Assembly (NCBI GenBank): GCA_000277445.1
Contig: AJWJ01000265.1
Span: 1 to 31,272 of the forward strand
Direction: 5' to 3'
Length of the DNA: 31,272 nt
Origin: Polysphondylium violaceum
Lineage: Eukaryota; Evosea; Eumycetozoa; Dictyosteliales; Dictyosteliaceae
The notes beneath the pieces are model-generated. The model had not been told where the DNA came from, ran no database searches, and worked only from the letters and a program-made list of their open reading frames with translations. Shown here in pieces: positions 1 through 10,552 of this stretch (its first letter is position 1; every line of letters starts with the position of its first letter). The translations under genes and the position numbers were made by a program.

Positions 1-220
1 AATTTTTTTTAAAAATAGTAAAAATTTTATTTTTTTTTTTTTTTTTTTATTTACACACATTCCTCCTTCCAAACTTTTTAGCGCGATCTCTGTTTTATAA
101 TTATATTTCGGGTTAATTATTATCTATATAGATTGTGTGACCTCTTGTTGTTTTTTATCTTGTACACATAAAATCATTTATATAGTTGTTGATAAACACC
201 AGCAGGATAAATAAGAGAAA
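1..220 (+). promoter_or_regulatory. Upstream region of the Voa1/Ac45-like gene
   Basis: This stretch is AT-rich with a long oligo-T run near positions 35-50 and ends in an A-rich leader (ataagagaaa) directly before the ATG at 221. Oligo-T tracts and A-rich leaders are typical of dictyostelid promoters. No specific factor site is recognised. Confidence 0.4.
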
Positions 221-1634
221 ATGAAATTTATTACCTTATTCATTTTAGTCAATATCATCTTGGGTGCTGCTATTGCTTCACTCAACGTCCCAATTTTGGG
301 TTGGAGTTCAAAAGAAAAGTATATATCGATATATTAGGCGCCTATTTCATTCAATTGTAGTGTGTTTGTGTGGGTGTGTCCTATATCAAGATAGCACAGG
401 CAAAGCATGACAATCTGTGTTATTACCTATATTATCTTTTTATAGAACCCGAGCTATTTTTTTTTTTTTTTTTTTCTCTCCCTTTTTCTCTCTCTTTTTA
501 GATCATTGTATTAACAAACTAAACCTTTTTTATAATCAACAGATTCTTTTCTAAAAGCCAAATTAACGAATATAACCAACATCAATTTAAATCACTTCTT
601 TCTCATATTATCAAAGATGGTTCATTTGAAACTCTTACCATTTTCGTCGAACCAAAAGTAAATATTGTCATATTATTTAGGGAACAACTTAATATCTAGA
701 TTTAGGATACACGACGCAAGATATTAACTAATGCTCATCTTTTTATCTAGCTTCGTTCAGATCAACTTTCAGCTATTTTCGACTCTTATTCAAGCAAATC
801 TAATGGCGGAAACCTTAATACTTTAAAAACATCTTTTGAATCTGCTGCTTCAAACGTTTACATTCCATACACTCAAACCTCTGGTTCATTTGTCTCAAGT
901 GTTATCTCTCAAATCAAAGACGAAATCAACGGTCAATTAATTGTCGCTAAAGATTTCAACTCTCAATTTGATATTGAAGGTGCTACCATTGTTTCATTAG
1001 ACTCTGTTTCAGATGTAAGTTTAGATTTGTTGTTGTTGTTGTTGTTGATGTTCATATTCATAATATAGGAAACTAATCAATTCTTATATTTAAACAAAGA
1101 TCTCAAATATCATGAAAAACAAAGTTTTAGATGTTTTAATTGTTGTTCTTCCAAATGAAATTGAATCTCAAGATCAAATCATCTCTAAATTCGAAACTTT
1201 ATCTGGTTCAAACTTTGTATCATTCTTTACTTCTGAATCTGCTTCTGAAGTTGACATTAAAATGGTAATTATCTTTTTACATATATATTTATCTATACTT
1301 GCTTTGGTATACTAATATATTAATTAAAACTATATAGAATTTCCAACATAACGTTATTTCAAGACAAGAATTTGTATCCCATTTGGTAAACGCTGATTCT
1401 GCTTCTAAACACTCTAGCGAAGCTCCACCAGCCCCAACCCCAGCTCCATCATCATCATCATCATCTGGTTCTGAAGAAGGTCAACATAAATACTTTAACT
1501 ACTTTACCGGTCCAATCATGGAAACTTATTTAATCATCGGTATTTTATTAGCTATCTTCTTCACTGGTCTTTGCTGTCTTCTCGATCTCCAAGTACCAGA
1601 CAGATACGAAGCTCCAAAACAAAAAGTATTATAA
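221..1634 (+). CDS. V-ATPase accessory subunit S1 / Voa1 (Ac45/BIG1)-like type I membrane protein
   Basis: Five exons join in frame: 221-318, 543-657, 751-1014, 1100-1264 and 1338-1634, giving about 312 aa. The start is the first ATG after an A-rich leader and opens a clear signal peptide (MKFITLFILVNIILGAAIA). A lumenal region follows, then a Pro/Ser-rich linker with a Ser run (near residues 227-240) and a single C-terminal membrane helix (METYLIIGILLAIFFTGLCC) followed by the short tail LLDLQVPDRYEAP. A helix ending in Cys-rich residues and then LQ-P-RF/Y-E is the hallmark of the V-ATPase S1/Voa1/BIG1 membrane domain, whose members help assemble or regulate the vacuolar proton pump in the ER or endomembranes. 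Length suits the BIG1/Voa1 range. The lumenal part is poorly conserved, so the call rests on topology and the C-terminal signature. The acceptor before 1100 (aacaaag) was chosen because the earlier tatatag at 1062-1068 breaks the frame. Transcription converges on the GPCR gene. Confidence 0.62.
319..542 (+). promoter_or_regulatory. Long first intron with a G-box-like GT-rich element
   Basis: This intron of the Voa1-like gene is 224 nt, much longer than the other introns in the window. It contains a GT-rich stretch near 359-379 (tgtttgtgtgggtgtgtcc) that resembles the GT-rich G-box bound by the Dictyostelium developmental factor GBF. Further on it has long pyrimidine tracts (about 450-500). 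The intron runs from a GT at 319 to an AG at 541-542. A regulatory role is inferred from motif resemblance only. Confidence 0.3.
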
Positions 1635-2150
1635 ATTAATTCATTCAAACAAAATCTCTAATATTATTATCAAATAAAAAACTCTTCAAAAAAAGAAAAA
1701 AGTAAATTAAATTCTACTATCTCTATCTCTATCTATCTTAAATATTCTAATATACACTCACAAAAGTATGAACTTGGATTTTATCTGTCTGCTGTAGAAG
1801 GGGATAAAAGACTTAATCTACTGAACCTTTAGAGATTTATATTAATTTAAATCTGTTTCTACTTTTAGCTTAAATTGTGCACCACAAATGTTGGAAAAAT
1901 TATTGGTATCAAGTTGAAGAAATAGGTTGGGATGATAGAGATCAAGATAGCTTTGGAGAATAAGGGGAAATCTGTTTCAGAACGAATTTAAAAAAATCAA
2001 ATTTTGATTAAGGGAAGTATAATACAATAATAATTTATTTTAAAAAAGAAAATGAATGACATTATTATTATTACTATTAATACAATTATTATTATAATAT
2101 TTTAAAATTAAAAAAAGATGTTTTGTTTTGTTTTTTTGGAAAAGATAATT
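1635..2150. other. Convergent intergenic spacer
   Basis: AT-rich spacer between two convergent genes. It holds a likely polyadenylation signal for the left gene (aataaa at 1673-1678) and a short ctat microsatellite near 1720-1740. A 28-codon open stretch rich in Trp and Tyr (about 1869-1962) has no start or convincing splice site and is probably chance or a decayed exon. Confidence 0.5.
1673..1678 (+). terminator. Probable polyadenylation signal
   Basis: AATAAA lies about 40 nt after the stop codon of the Voa1-like gene in AT-rich sequence. Such hexamers are common by chance at this base composition, so the call is modest. Confidence 0.4.
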
Positions 2151-3347
2151 TTACACAGCACTTGATCCATTTTGATGGTTTTCGCTTAAATCGGCATTTA
2201 AATCTTCATTTCTAGGATTTACATCAGCACCAGTTAACACAGGTGTACTAATATTTCCATCTTCGGAGATTGGACATGGTTCCATTTCTAGCACTTCAAT
2301 TGAATCTGGATTGTCATTGGTGGTAAAAGTCTTACCACCTCCTGGTGTAGATGTAATGCCACGACTGGATGTATAGGGCGATGGATTGTTGTTATTTTTG
2401 TTTTTTTCCAACTTTCTATAGGTCTCGACAAAGAAACCAAATGCTGCGAACACTTTTAATACCTTGCAACCCAAGTAACGCCACAACAATGGATTGTTGT
2501 AAATGAAAGCACAGCTGGCAAAAAAGCCATGTGATACACTGAGATAGGTGTGGAGAATATTGGGTACGGTAGGATAGTAACCAATGGAATTTAAAATTCT
2601 GTTTATGACGGCAAACAACCAACAAACAAGAAAGACTACAATATAGTTGACCAATTTAAATTGATATGTAAAATGTTTATCACGATTGTCACTGACGCCA
2701 TTATGAATGACATTGTAGGTGTATCTCATGGTAATGCCAACCAAGATGGCAGAAACGAAAAATATAATAAAGAAGGGTACGTAAAACAATACAAATCTGT
2801 ATGCAATATGCTTTCCACTAATCCAGCACCAATTACCAAGATAAATTACTGTATTTTTGGCCAACATAATGATAGTGGGAATCACCGGTGCTCCCCAACA
2901 CGATAGATAGTACCATTTTTCATACTTTTCTACATCTGGATCTCTTTTAACAATTAATCTATAAATACTAATAGCTATTGTGATAAAGTGTGATAATGTC
3001 AATATTTGAGTCAACTAATCAATTATAAAATTAAAATTACCTAAACAGAGTGTCCACATCCAACAAGATAAACTTCCATAGGTAATTAAGATTGAATAAA
3101 AATAACAGGGAAAACCCATACCCTGGGAGGATCTTGTTAGGGTTAAAATGGTAGAGGGAATATCCTTAGCTACCGATGTTCCGCAAAAACAAGCTATAAC
3201 TTTTGTCACATGATTTCTTAGTAATCGTAACCTCCAAAAAGCTATCAATACAATACCACATCCAATAATAGATGTAAAATCGGCAAATAGCAAAAGTGTA
3301 TAGGATACGATAATTTCATCATTCGAAATTGAAATGGGTTGACCCAT
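2151..3347 (-). CDS. cAMP receptor-like seven-transmembrane GPCR (cAR/Crl family)
   Basis: Two exons, complement(3041-3347) and complement(2151-2974), with a 66-nt intron (GT at 3040, AG at 2976-2975), give 376 aa. The junction rebuilds [15 protein letters not shown], the TM3/second-loop signature of cAR and Crl receptors. Seven hydrophobic segments are visible near residues 10-35, 43-66, 80-105, 120-143, 160-187, 207-230 and 240-265. A Cys before TM3 (GFPCYFY) and one in the second outer loop (GNWCW) can form the usual disulfide. TM7 ends in NPLLWRYLG. The N-terminus is short, as in cAR/Crl and unlike Frizzled-type receptors. The tail of about 100 residues is polar, with Asn, Ser and Thr, and may be phosphorylated. 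Known cARs bind extracellular cAMP in chemotaxis and development; Crl ligands are mostly unknown, so Crl-type is the safer label. The spacer upstream carries CA/GT-rich elements of developmental type. Confidence 0.88.
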
Positions 3348-4056
3348 TTTATGTGATTGATCTGTGAGTCTGTTTGTCTGTTAACTAGGTTTGATATACT
3401 TTTGGGTATAGTTGATAAAAAAAACCAACACCAAAAAATTATTATTATTTTCAAATGTTGAAAAAAATAATAATACGCTATTACTAGTTTGAAATGGATG
3501 GTGTATCCAACTATAAAAATAGATAAAATTAAAATAATTAAAATACAAAAAGAACAAGAAAAAAAAAAAACAAACAAAACAACAAATTAAACACAAAGTT
3601 TTATATCTATAAATAGAGTGTAGAAATGGAATTAGTTAATTATTAGGGTGAATATGGAGTGTGAGATAGAGCGTTTGATTGATATTTTTGTCAACACTAC
3701 AAAAATCCAGTGGGTGTATTTGGTGAATTAAAAAAAAAAAAAAAAAAAGAAAAGAAAAAAGAAATTAATTAAATATAAATATAGTAGTGCTACTTATAGT
3801 GATACTAATGCTACTACCCCAACCAACACGCCGAGTGGGTACAAATAAACAAAGAGAAAGAGAAAAGGAAAAGAGATAATAAAAAAAAAATTCAAAACAA
3901 TTACTTTTTTTTTATCTATAAATAAGCCAAACAATTAATAATACACCCAAAAAGTAAAAGTGGTGATCATAAAGGTACTAACATACTATTTGATTTCAAT
4001 TGAATTTAAATATTACTAAAGATCAATTGTATATCTGTAGAAAAAAGCATTTTCTA

Positions 4057-4122
4057 ACACACTCAAACACCCAAACCCCATCAATTTTTTTTCTCACCCA
4101 CTCACCCACCACCAAATACAGT
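4057..4122. promoter_or_regulatory. CA-rich element cluster (possible GBF/G-box type)
   Basis: Repeated cacac, caaacaccc, cacccactcaccc and accacc units over about 65 nt read as GT-rich G-boxes on the minus strand, the strand of the receptor about 700 nt downstream. GBF binds GT-rich repeats in many post-aggregative promoters. Function here is inferred from resemblance only. Confidence 0.35.
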
Positions 4123-4857
4123 GTTCAAAAATAGTTTATTGTATATGATAAAAGTGAAAAACATATAGAGTGAGTGTAGTATCATATGTGGTTTTGGTAA
4201 AAATGAATATTTAGTGTGTGGTGTGATATAAAAGTCAATATTCTATATAAAGAGAGAGAGGGAATTATATAAATACAAATAAAGAAACTAGAGTGATTAG
4301 TGCTTCTCTTTTTTGTGTGTTTTTTGTAATTTAGTTTAAAATTGAGATAGCTATTAGATTATAAGGGGGTGAAGTAAAGATGAAGTTACTATTCATAAAT
4401 GAAAATATATATTTATGGTGTGTTGTTAGTGTGATGTTTTTAGTGAGATATATCTGGATTATTTTTACCACACCCTTGAGTTCGTTCTTTTTCTAGGTGT
4501 GTTGATGTTGCTTAGGATTTGATTTACTATTAATCAATCAATCGATCACATCACACAAGTGTCAATTTTTAAATTGTTTTTGCACTGCGGAATGAATTTC
4601 CAATATTAGTTTTCAATTTTGGTTGTTTAGTATTAATGTTCTTTTATTTTGTCAAAATTTGAAAGTGTCATTTTTAATCAGATAGATCCAGCATTGGTTT
4701 GATTGAAAATACCAAATTGGGACTTAAAAAAAAAAAAGCTTGAAGAAAATAAATATTAATTTTAATTATTAATTTGGGTTTAGTTTGTGATTGGTAAAAC
4801 CACATTTTATTGATAGTGAGAGTGAAGATGATGGGTGTGATAAGGTATAGTGTATTT

Positions 4858-4980
4858 TTCTTTTTTTTTTTTTTTCTTTTTTTTTTTCTTTTTTTTTTTT
4901 CTCTGGGGAGTTTAATCCAATATATCATTGGAATATTATTTTTGTATTATTATTATTATTATTATTGTTGTTGTTGGTGG
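4858..4980. repeat. Poly-T tract and ATT/GTT triplet microsatellite
   Basis: Oligo-T runs broken by single C residues occupy about 4858-4901. A run of att and then gtt triplets lies at about 4946-4980. Both are ordinary low-complexity sequence in dictyostelid spacers. Confidence 0.8.
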
Positions 4981-5083
4981 TTGTTATAAATAAAATCATC
5001 ATCAATCATGATAAGTGTATTGGTGGTGTTAGTGAGCTATTGTTACTGTTATTATTTCATATTATTTCAAATTATTATTATTA

Positions 5084-7242
5084 TTATTCAACATTTGGAC
5101 CAAGAGGAACTATACATTGTTCCCAAGTCTCTACATTTGATTTATATTCAGTTTCAATTTCCAATAATCTTTTTAAAATTTCACCACAGGATGGTCTTTT
5201 TTCTAAATTGAAATCCCAACAATCTTGAATCAAAAGTGCCAATGATTGTGGACAAGCCTTTGGTATTGATGGTCTAAGTCCTTTTTTAGCTGTTTGAATA
5301 ATAATTTGGAAATCATGATGTAAATTCTATTTTTTGAATAAAAACATAGGATTAGTATGAATTTGAGTACTTTGTAAAATAATAAATTCAATATATAATT
5401 ACTTTAAATTCAGAAAAAGGTCTTTCATATCTTCCATTTATACATCTTGTTACTAATTCCCAAAGAATCATTGCAATTGAATATACATCAGATTTTGAAG
5501 AGAATTGTTCACCAAAATAAACTTCAGGTGCACAATAGGCAAAAGTACCTCTCATCTTGACCAATGTTTCTAAATTACTACCGGTATTGAATCTACTAAG
5601 ACCAAAATCACATACTTTGACTTCCCATTTATCATTTACCTAATAGATAGATATTATTAATATATGTATAATAAATAATAAATATAATAAATAAAAGATA
5701 AATACTAATAAATTTAAAGATTTAAGATCTCTATGAACAATACTTGGTTCCCAATTATGTAAACATTCAATACCTTTAACAGTTTCAAGTGCAAATCTAA
5801 AAGTTTTTTCCCATCTAATGTCAAGAGACTCGTCCTTCATTACATGATACAAACTACCTCTGCCACAATTTTCCATAACCATGCAAAGTTTTGGTTCGAG
5901 CACGGCACCATAAAAGAGAACAACGTGTTTCGATCTAATCGCACTCATAATTTGGAATTCCTTTTTAAATTCATCAATTTCTTTTGCCTCTGTCATTGAT
6001 TTGAGTACTTTGATGGCCACCTCTTTGTTTTTGTAGAGACCTTTATAAACTTTACCTGAACTACCTGCACCTAATTTCTCTGTATACTCTAATTCACTAT
6101 CCAATATAAAATTAACATCATGCATTTTAATGTGTTTGAGGGCATGTAAAGAGTCTTTTAATCCACTGATATCTGGTGTGTCTGGTGGACTTGAATCCTC
6201 TTCATCTCTAGCATCAATATGATTACTATTTGCATTACTATTATTACTATTGCTATCTTGATCTCTTTGTTCTAATTATTGTTTAATAATAATTAGTGTG
6301 TTAGTAACTATAATATATAGTAGTGATCTAATCTTTACAACATCTCTTCTTACCTCTTAATATACTGGTTGCTTTTATAATTCTTAATCTATGGCCGGCA
6401 GCCTGTATACCCATTTTATCTAAAATCTTTTCATTCATTCCACCTAGTTCATCTTTAAACATTTCCTCCTTGACAAAGGCATCTTTATATTGTTCCAAAC
6501 TGTTTTCTTGCAGCCAAGCAAAGAGATCTTTATATTTCTTGATACGAGCAGACATCTCCTTGTTGTTCATCTCTAGTGCTAAATCATAGGGACTCTTTCT
6601 CTCTTTGGTGCCAACACAATTTACATCGGCACCGGCCTTTAACAACACCGATACAAGATCCTCTCTGCCCAAACGAACGGCATAGTGGAGAGGAGACTCT
6701 TGATTTGTGTTGACTAAATTGACGTTGGCGCCATTCTTTAACAAGAGATCGACCATCATGAGACGAACACTGTTGTTAAAGATGGCCTTGTGGAGTGGAG
6801 TCTCGCCATTCTTGTTTTGGGCATTGACGTTGACACCCTTTTGAATAAAGAGCTGAAATGGTTCCTGACAGTTGGGCGATCTGAATGTCTGGCAAAAGTA
6901 GTGAATCGGTGTGTTTTTGTCGTCGTTTTGTACATCTACATTGATGCCCTCATGTTGGAGAACCTTCATGAGAATCTTGTCGTCACTACTGACGGCCTGA
7001 TGTAATGCTGCATATCCATTCTTGTCTCTGACGTTGATGTCTGCTTTTGTTTGTGTATAGGATCCCAACAATATATCCACCATGTCCTCTTGATTGTTTT
7101 TCAATGCTATAGATAATGGTGATTGTCCAAATTGATCAAATGTGACCAATTGGATCTTGGCCTTCTTTTTACTCGCCAACTTTTTCACTTTAGCCAAATC
7201 ATTTTGTTGAACTGCGAGTACTAATTCATTATTTGATGCCAT
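5084..7242 (-). CDS. Ankyrin repeat-SAM-TKL protein kinase
   Basis: Four exons, complement(6354-7242), (5706-6271), (5403-5639) and (5084-5326), join in frame to 644 aa. Residues about 1-235 hold ankyrin repeats (TPLHKAI, SPLHYAV, GYAALHQAV). Residues about 240-297 form a SAM domain starting LFAWLQENSLEQY. A Ser/Asn/Asp-rich linker follows, then a complete kinase domain at about 352-620: glycine loop GAGSSG (364-369), VAIK lysine K384, HRDLKSLN with catalytic D478, DFG D496, and GTFAYCAPE. The HRDLKSLN and CAPE forms mark the TKL group, which phosphorylates Ser/Thr or both. Ankyrin plus SAM plus TKL kinase matches the architecture I recall for Dictyostelium stress-activated kinase alpha, a regulator of the cytoskeleton, but orthology is unproven. 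All key catalytic residues are present, so it should be active. Upstream it faces the SAP-like gene across a shared GT-rich spacer. Confidence 0.9.
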
Positions 7243-8410
7243 TATTTATATTGTGTATGATTTGTTTGTTTTGAGTTTGATTGATTGGTTGATTGGTTTG
7301 ACTGATTGATTGATTGATTGACTATTATTATGATTATTATTATTACAAAAGTTTATAGATTGATTGATGGTGTCTATGTATATACTTGGTGATTTATTTA
7401 TTAACAACACAACAGCAGGTTAACCTATAGGTAATAATAATTTAAAGACTAATGTAGTGTATTATTATTATTAAGTTGAGTTATGTGTCTGCGTGTGTCT
7501 GTGTCTGGGGTGTGGGGTGATGAGTGAGTGAGTGTGAGTGATCCCTTGATAGATAGTGATAAGAGGACGTGTGTGTTGTCTCCTATAATGCGTTGGATTT
7601 TATGTGCAAGATTTATTGAATAGAGCTCAAATAGATAGATGAAAAAAAAAAAAAAAAATTAATTAAAAAAAAAAAAGTGGGGAGTGATGATGGGGGGTGG
7701 TGTGGGTGTTTATATATCTTAATTTTTTGATTGGAGGTGCGAGTATTAAAAAACAACTTTGTGGTATTTATTGTTTGTTTGTCTGTCTCTTCACTACTAA
7801 ACACTAGTATTGGTAGTAGTCGTGGAGGATATTTGATTAGATTTTATTTATTTATATATTTATTTTCAAAACAATTGGTCACCTTTAAATGATTAAAAAA
7901 AGATCACAAAATAAAAATTTTAAAAAAAGATATTTAGTTTGGGTTGGTTGTGTGTTATTTGGTATTTTTATTTTTATTGTCAAAAGGAGTATCGTGGTCG
8001 TATCTGTATTGTGTTGTGTTGCGCAAGTTTTGTAACTCATTCATACTATGAATCATATGATGATATTACTGTAGACTTGGGTCTAGTTTTGGTATTTTTA
8101 GCACACCCACACCATGACAATTCCTGCGTGTGCTTAGAGAGAACTTCCCATCCCATTTTTTTCATAGAAAAAAAAAAAATCGAAAATAAAAAAAAAATTT
8201 CAATTTTTTTCAAATTTTGGTGCATGCATTTCATTTATAACGGATAATTACAACACCAACTAGTGTTTGTGTGAATTGATAGATTAGATATAGATATAGG
8301 ATAAGAGTTATATGTATATCGTATATGTATAGATGTATAAGTAGTATAGTAGAGTAGTAGTAGCGCAGAAGTGATATAAATAGTAGATATATAGTATTTT
8401 TATATATAAA
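7243..8410. promoter_or_regulatory. Divergent promoter region between the kinase and the SAP/SHI-like gene
   Basis: This 1.17-kb spacer separates two divergently transcribed genes. Next to the kinase start is a run of ttgattgattg-type repeats (about 7275-7325). Two GT-rich blocks follow (about 7480-7545 and 7676-7712), then oligo-A tracts near 7640-7675 and 8165-8200. Just before the ATG at 8411 are repeated TATA-like stretches (8375-8410). No gene is supported inside it: the longest open frames contain oligo-A/T codons and no family signal. Confidence 0.5.
7480..7712. promoter_or_regulatory. Two GT-rich G-box-like blocks
   Basis: The first block (about 7480-7545) has repeated gtgtctg, ggggtgtgggg and gtgagtgagtg units. 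The second (about 7676-7712) reads ggggagtgatgatgggg followed by ggtggtgtgggtgt. Both resemble the GT-rich G-box recognised by GBF in dictyostelid developmental promoters. They could serve either of the divergent genes. Confidence 0.35.
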
Positions 8411-10552
8411 ATGAATAATATGAACAATATGAATGGTATGAATGGTATGAACATGAATATGAATAACATGTATCATCCATATTCACAGCCAGGAACACCT
8501 AGGAGAGGTGTAGTTACACCACCCATAGTGAATAGATTGCCAGATAATTTACCACCTATAGAATCATTGAATCCAGATACACTTAAAGATTTATCAAAAA
8601 CTGATTTAACTGCTTATTTAAAAGCACATAGTATGTATTTTAGTAGAGTAGTAGTGGGGATAGAGAGAGGGGATATTAACTGATAATAATAATAATAATA
8701 AATAGATATACCACCAGCAGTATCAAAACCAGAAATGAAAAAACAAATGAGAACTTTGATTCATTCAATTAAAAATAAAGAAGAGTTACCAGCATCGTTG
8801 TTTAATCCAACACAGTCATCAAAGACTATGGCTGATTTGGCATCTTTGTCTGGTATGACTGTACAGCAACAGCAACAACAACAATTAGTTCAGCAACAGC
8901 AACAACAGCCACAGCAAAATGGTGGTATGGGTATTGTGAATCCAATGAATATCAACCCAATGGCTGCAACGATGGGAATGGGTATGGGAATGGGATTCAA
9001 TCATTTATCAAATATAGTGCCACCAATGGTGAACATCAATCCTATGGGATTTGCATCGCCTTTTGGGGCACTGAATCAGTCGTACCCTGCACCCTTTTTT
9101 GCACCACCCGCTGCAGCACCGCCACCCCCACCTCCTTTGTTGCAGCTTCATGCCCCTCCACCACCCCCACCTATTGTGCCACAGTCGATTGTCACACCCA
9201 CCACCACAACACCCGGCTCAACAGCGGCCAACACACCGGCATCGTCGACACCAGCGGGCCCCCAATCACCTCCCCATTCGCCGCGTACGGCCAACAAAGA
9301 CCCCGCCGACCAGCACTGCGCCGAGTGTTCGAAAAAGGCCAACCGAGAGTGCACCAACAAGCGTTGTCGTGGCTGTTGCGTCAAGTTTATGGTAGAAAGG
9401 AAGGGCAGCTCTATCTGCCACCTCCACATCAAGGACGAGTCGCGTCGACCCCGTTCCAAAGACCAAGCGGGCTTCCCCGAGGCCGTGCAAAACCTCATCC
9501 AGCAGGCCGCAGCCCAGCAAGCCGGCACCAATCCTCCCTCGTCGGCCTCCTCTGTACATAATTCCACCAGCAATACACCCGTCACTTCGACACCCACCCT
9601 CAAGGGCAAGGCCGCCGCCGAGATTATCCCTCCCACCACCCCCGTGCTCCAATCCGCCCAAACCCCCACCTCGGCCACCCAGCCTGCCGCCACCACACAA
9701 CAACAACAGCAACAACAACAACAACAACAACAAAGCCAACTCCAGTCCTCCTACGGCCGACGCGTGCAGTCATACTACCACTACCACTTTATCGGGGTCC
9801 AGGCCTCTGTCGCCGCATGCTCCAACCCCAAGCGTCTTGCGCCCCACAAAGACGACAAACACTCTTTCTTTTCCTGCTTTAAATGCGACAAAGTCGTCAG
9901 CGTCAACGGCTCACATCTCTGGAAACACATCCAAACCGAACACCCCCAAGACTTCTTTAAATTCATCAAAGAGGCCTATAAACACAAAGTTGAAGACGAC
10001 GATCAAGATCAACAAGACTCTACCAACAACAACCCAGACAAAGAAGGTAAGTTATCCTCCCCCCTATCCTATCCTATCCTATCCCCCCCATTCTAACCAC
10101 ACATCACCCCACCCGCAGATATATACTACCTGACCAAACAAAAGGCCAGCGAGCGATTCAATTTGACCATGAACTGGTTGCAAGAGCTGTTCTCGCCGAC
10201 ACCCGGCCCTGAGGTCAGCGAGAGTGAGTTTTTCAAAGTCAGAAAACAAAATATCCTCGAGTTTAGCGAAAAGCTTGAAGACATTGTCTCCCGATTCGAG
10301 CTGTCCAAAGCCACCCTCCTGGACTCACTCCACAACGACTCTCACCAATTTAAACAGTTTTACGATCAATTGCCAAATTTGAAATCTGAACAAGAGTTGG
10401 AAGACTTTATTAAACAGTATGAAAATGAAAAACATGTATACATTCAGCCAAAACCCTCTTTGGTCACCCCCTATGTATCCTCATCGGTCGTAGACCACAC
10501 TGGTAGCAGTACGAGTAATAGTGAAAATACATTCAAGTATTTGTCTTTATAA
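8411..10552 (+). CDS. SAP-like, SHI/LRP1-type zinc-finger protein (putative nuclear factor)
   Basis: Three exons (8411-8630, 8706-10046, 10119-10552) give 664 aa. The ATG begins a Met/Asn-rich leader (MNNMNNMNGMNG). Residues about 50-90, rebuilt across intron 1, look like a SAP DNA-binding motif (LKDLSKTDLTAYLKAHNIPP). Gln-, Met- and Pro-rich stretches follow. Residues 278-314 carry CAECSKKANRECTNKRCRGC, then CV, and a later CHLH. Its Cys order (CxxC, 7, C, 4, C, 2, CC, C, 2, H) matches the plant SHI/STY/LRP1 finger, except for a longer gap before the last Cys. After a poly-Gln run near residue 400, residues about 463-488 form a C2H2- or BED-like finger (CFKC, then WKHIQTEH). The C-terminal 140 residues are partly helical and unfamiliar. 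DNA-binding transcription factor is the likely role. The middle of the gene is strikingly GC-rich, including intron 2. Confidence 0.8.
10047..10118 (+). other. GC-rich, pyrimidine-biased intron with ctatc repeats
   Basis: Intron 2 of the SAP/SHI-like gene begins GTAAGT and ends CGCAG. By hand count 39 of its 72 bases are G or C (about 54%), nearly all of them C on this strand. It includes about four tandem cctat/ctatc units. Other introns here are strongly A/T-rich. Confidence 0.75.

Larger units (their letters stand above)
3348..5083. promoter_or_regulatory. Long spacer upstream of the GPCR, with CA/GT-rich tracts and simple repeats
   Basis: About 1.7 kb without a supportable gene on either strand. 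It lies 5' of the receptor gene and 3' of the kinase gene, so most regulation in it probably serves the receptor. Notable contents are a CA-rich block at about 4057-4120 (runs of cacccac type), GT-rich stretches near 3705-3725 and 4190-4230, a poly-A tract near 3730-3750, poly-T at about 4858-4901, and ATT/GTT triplet repeats at about 4935-4980. CA/GT-rich blocks resemble the G-box/CA-rich elements of Dictyostelium developmental promoters. Confidence 0.4.

Noticed and set aside
1062-1068. The tatatag acceptor for exon 4 of the Voa1-like gene.
   Set aside because: Its use puts the downstream exon out of frame. The acceptor ending at 1099 keeps the frame to the final exon.
1869-1962. A short Trp/Tyr-rich open stretch on the plus strand.
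   Set aside because: It has no start codon, no in-frame splice acceptor and only about 28 codons. It is too weak to call as a gene.
3015-3040. Ending the receptor's first exon at the tag near 3015 and using a 27-base intron before the TTG at 3014.
   Set aside because: The gap is too short for a dictyostelid intron and has no phase-correct GT donor. The 66-base intron 2975-3040 has clean GT-AG ends and restores the cAR/Crl TM3 signature.
3245-3596. Minus-strand Phe/Ile-rich open frames upstream of the receptor.
   Set aside because: They translate oligo-A/T spacer sequence, giving Phe, Ile, Leu and Tyr without domain structure.
9148-9739. Minus-strand open frames opposite the GC-rich part of the SAP/SHI-like gene, rich in Gly and Leu.
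   Set aside because: They mirror Pro- and Gln-coding low complexity on the plus strand and show no independent protein features.
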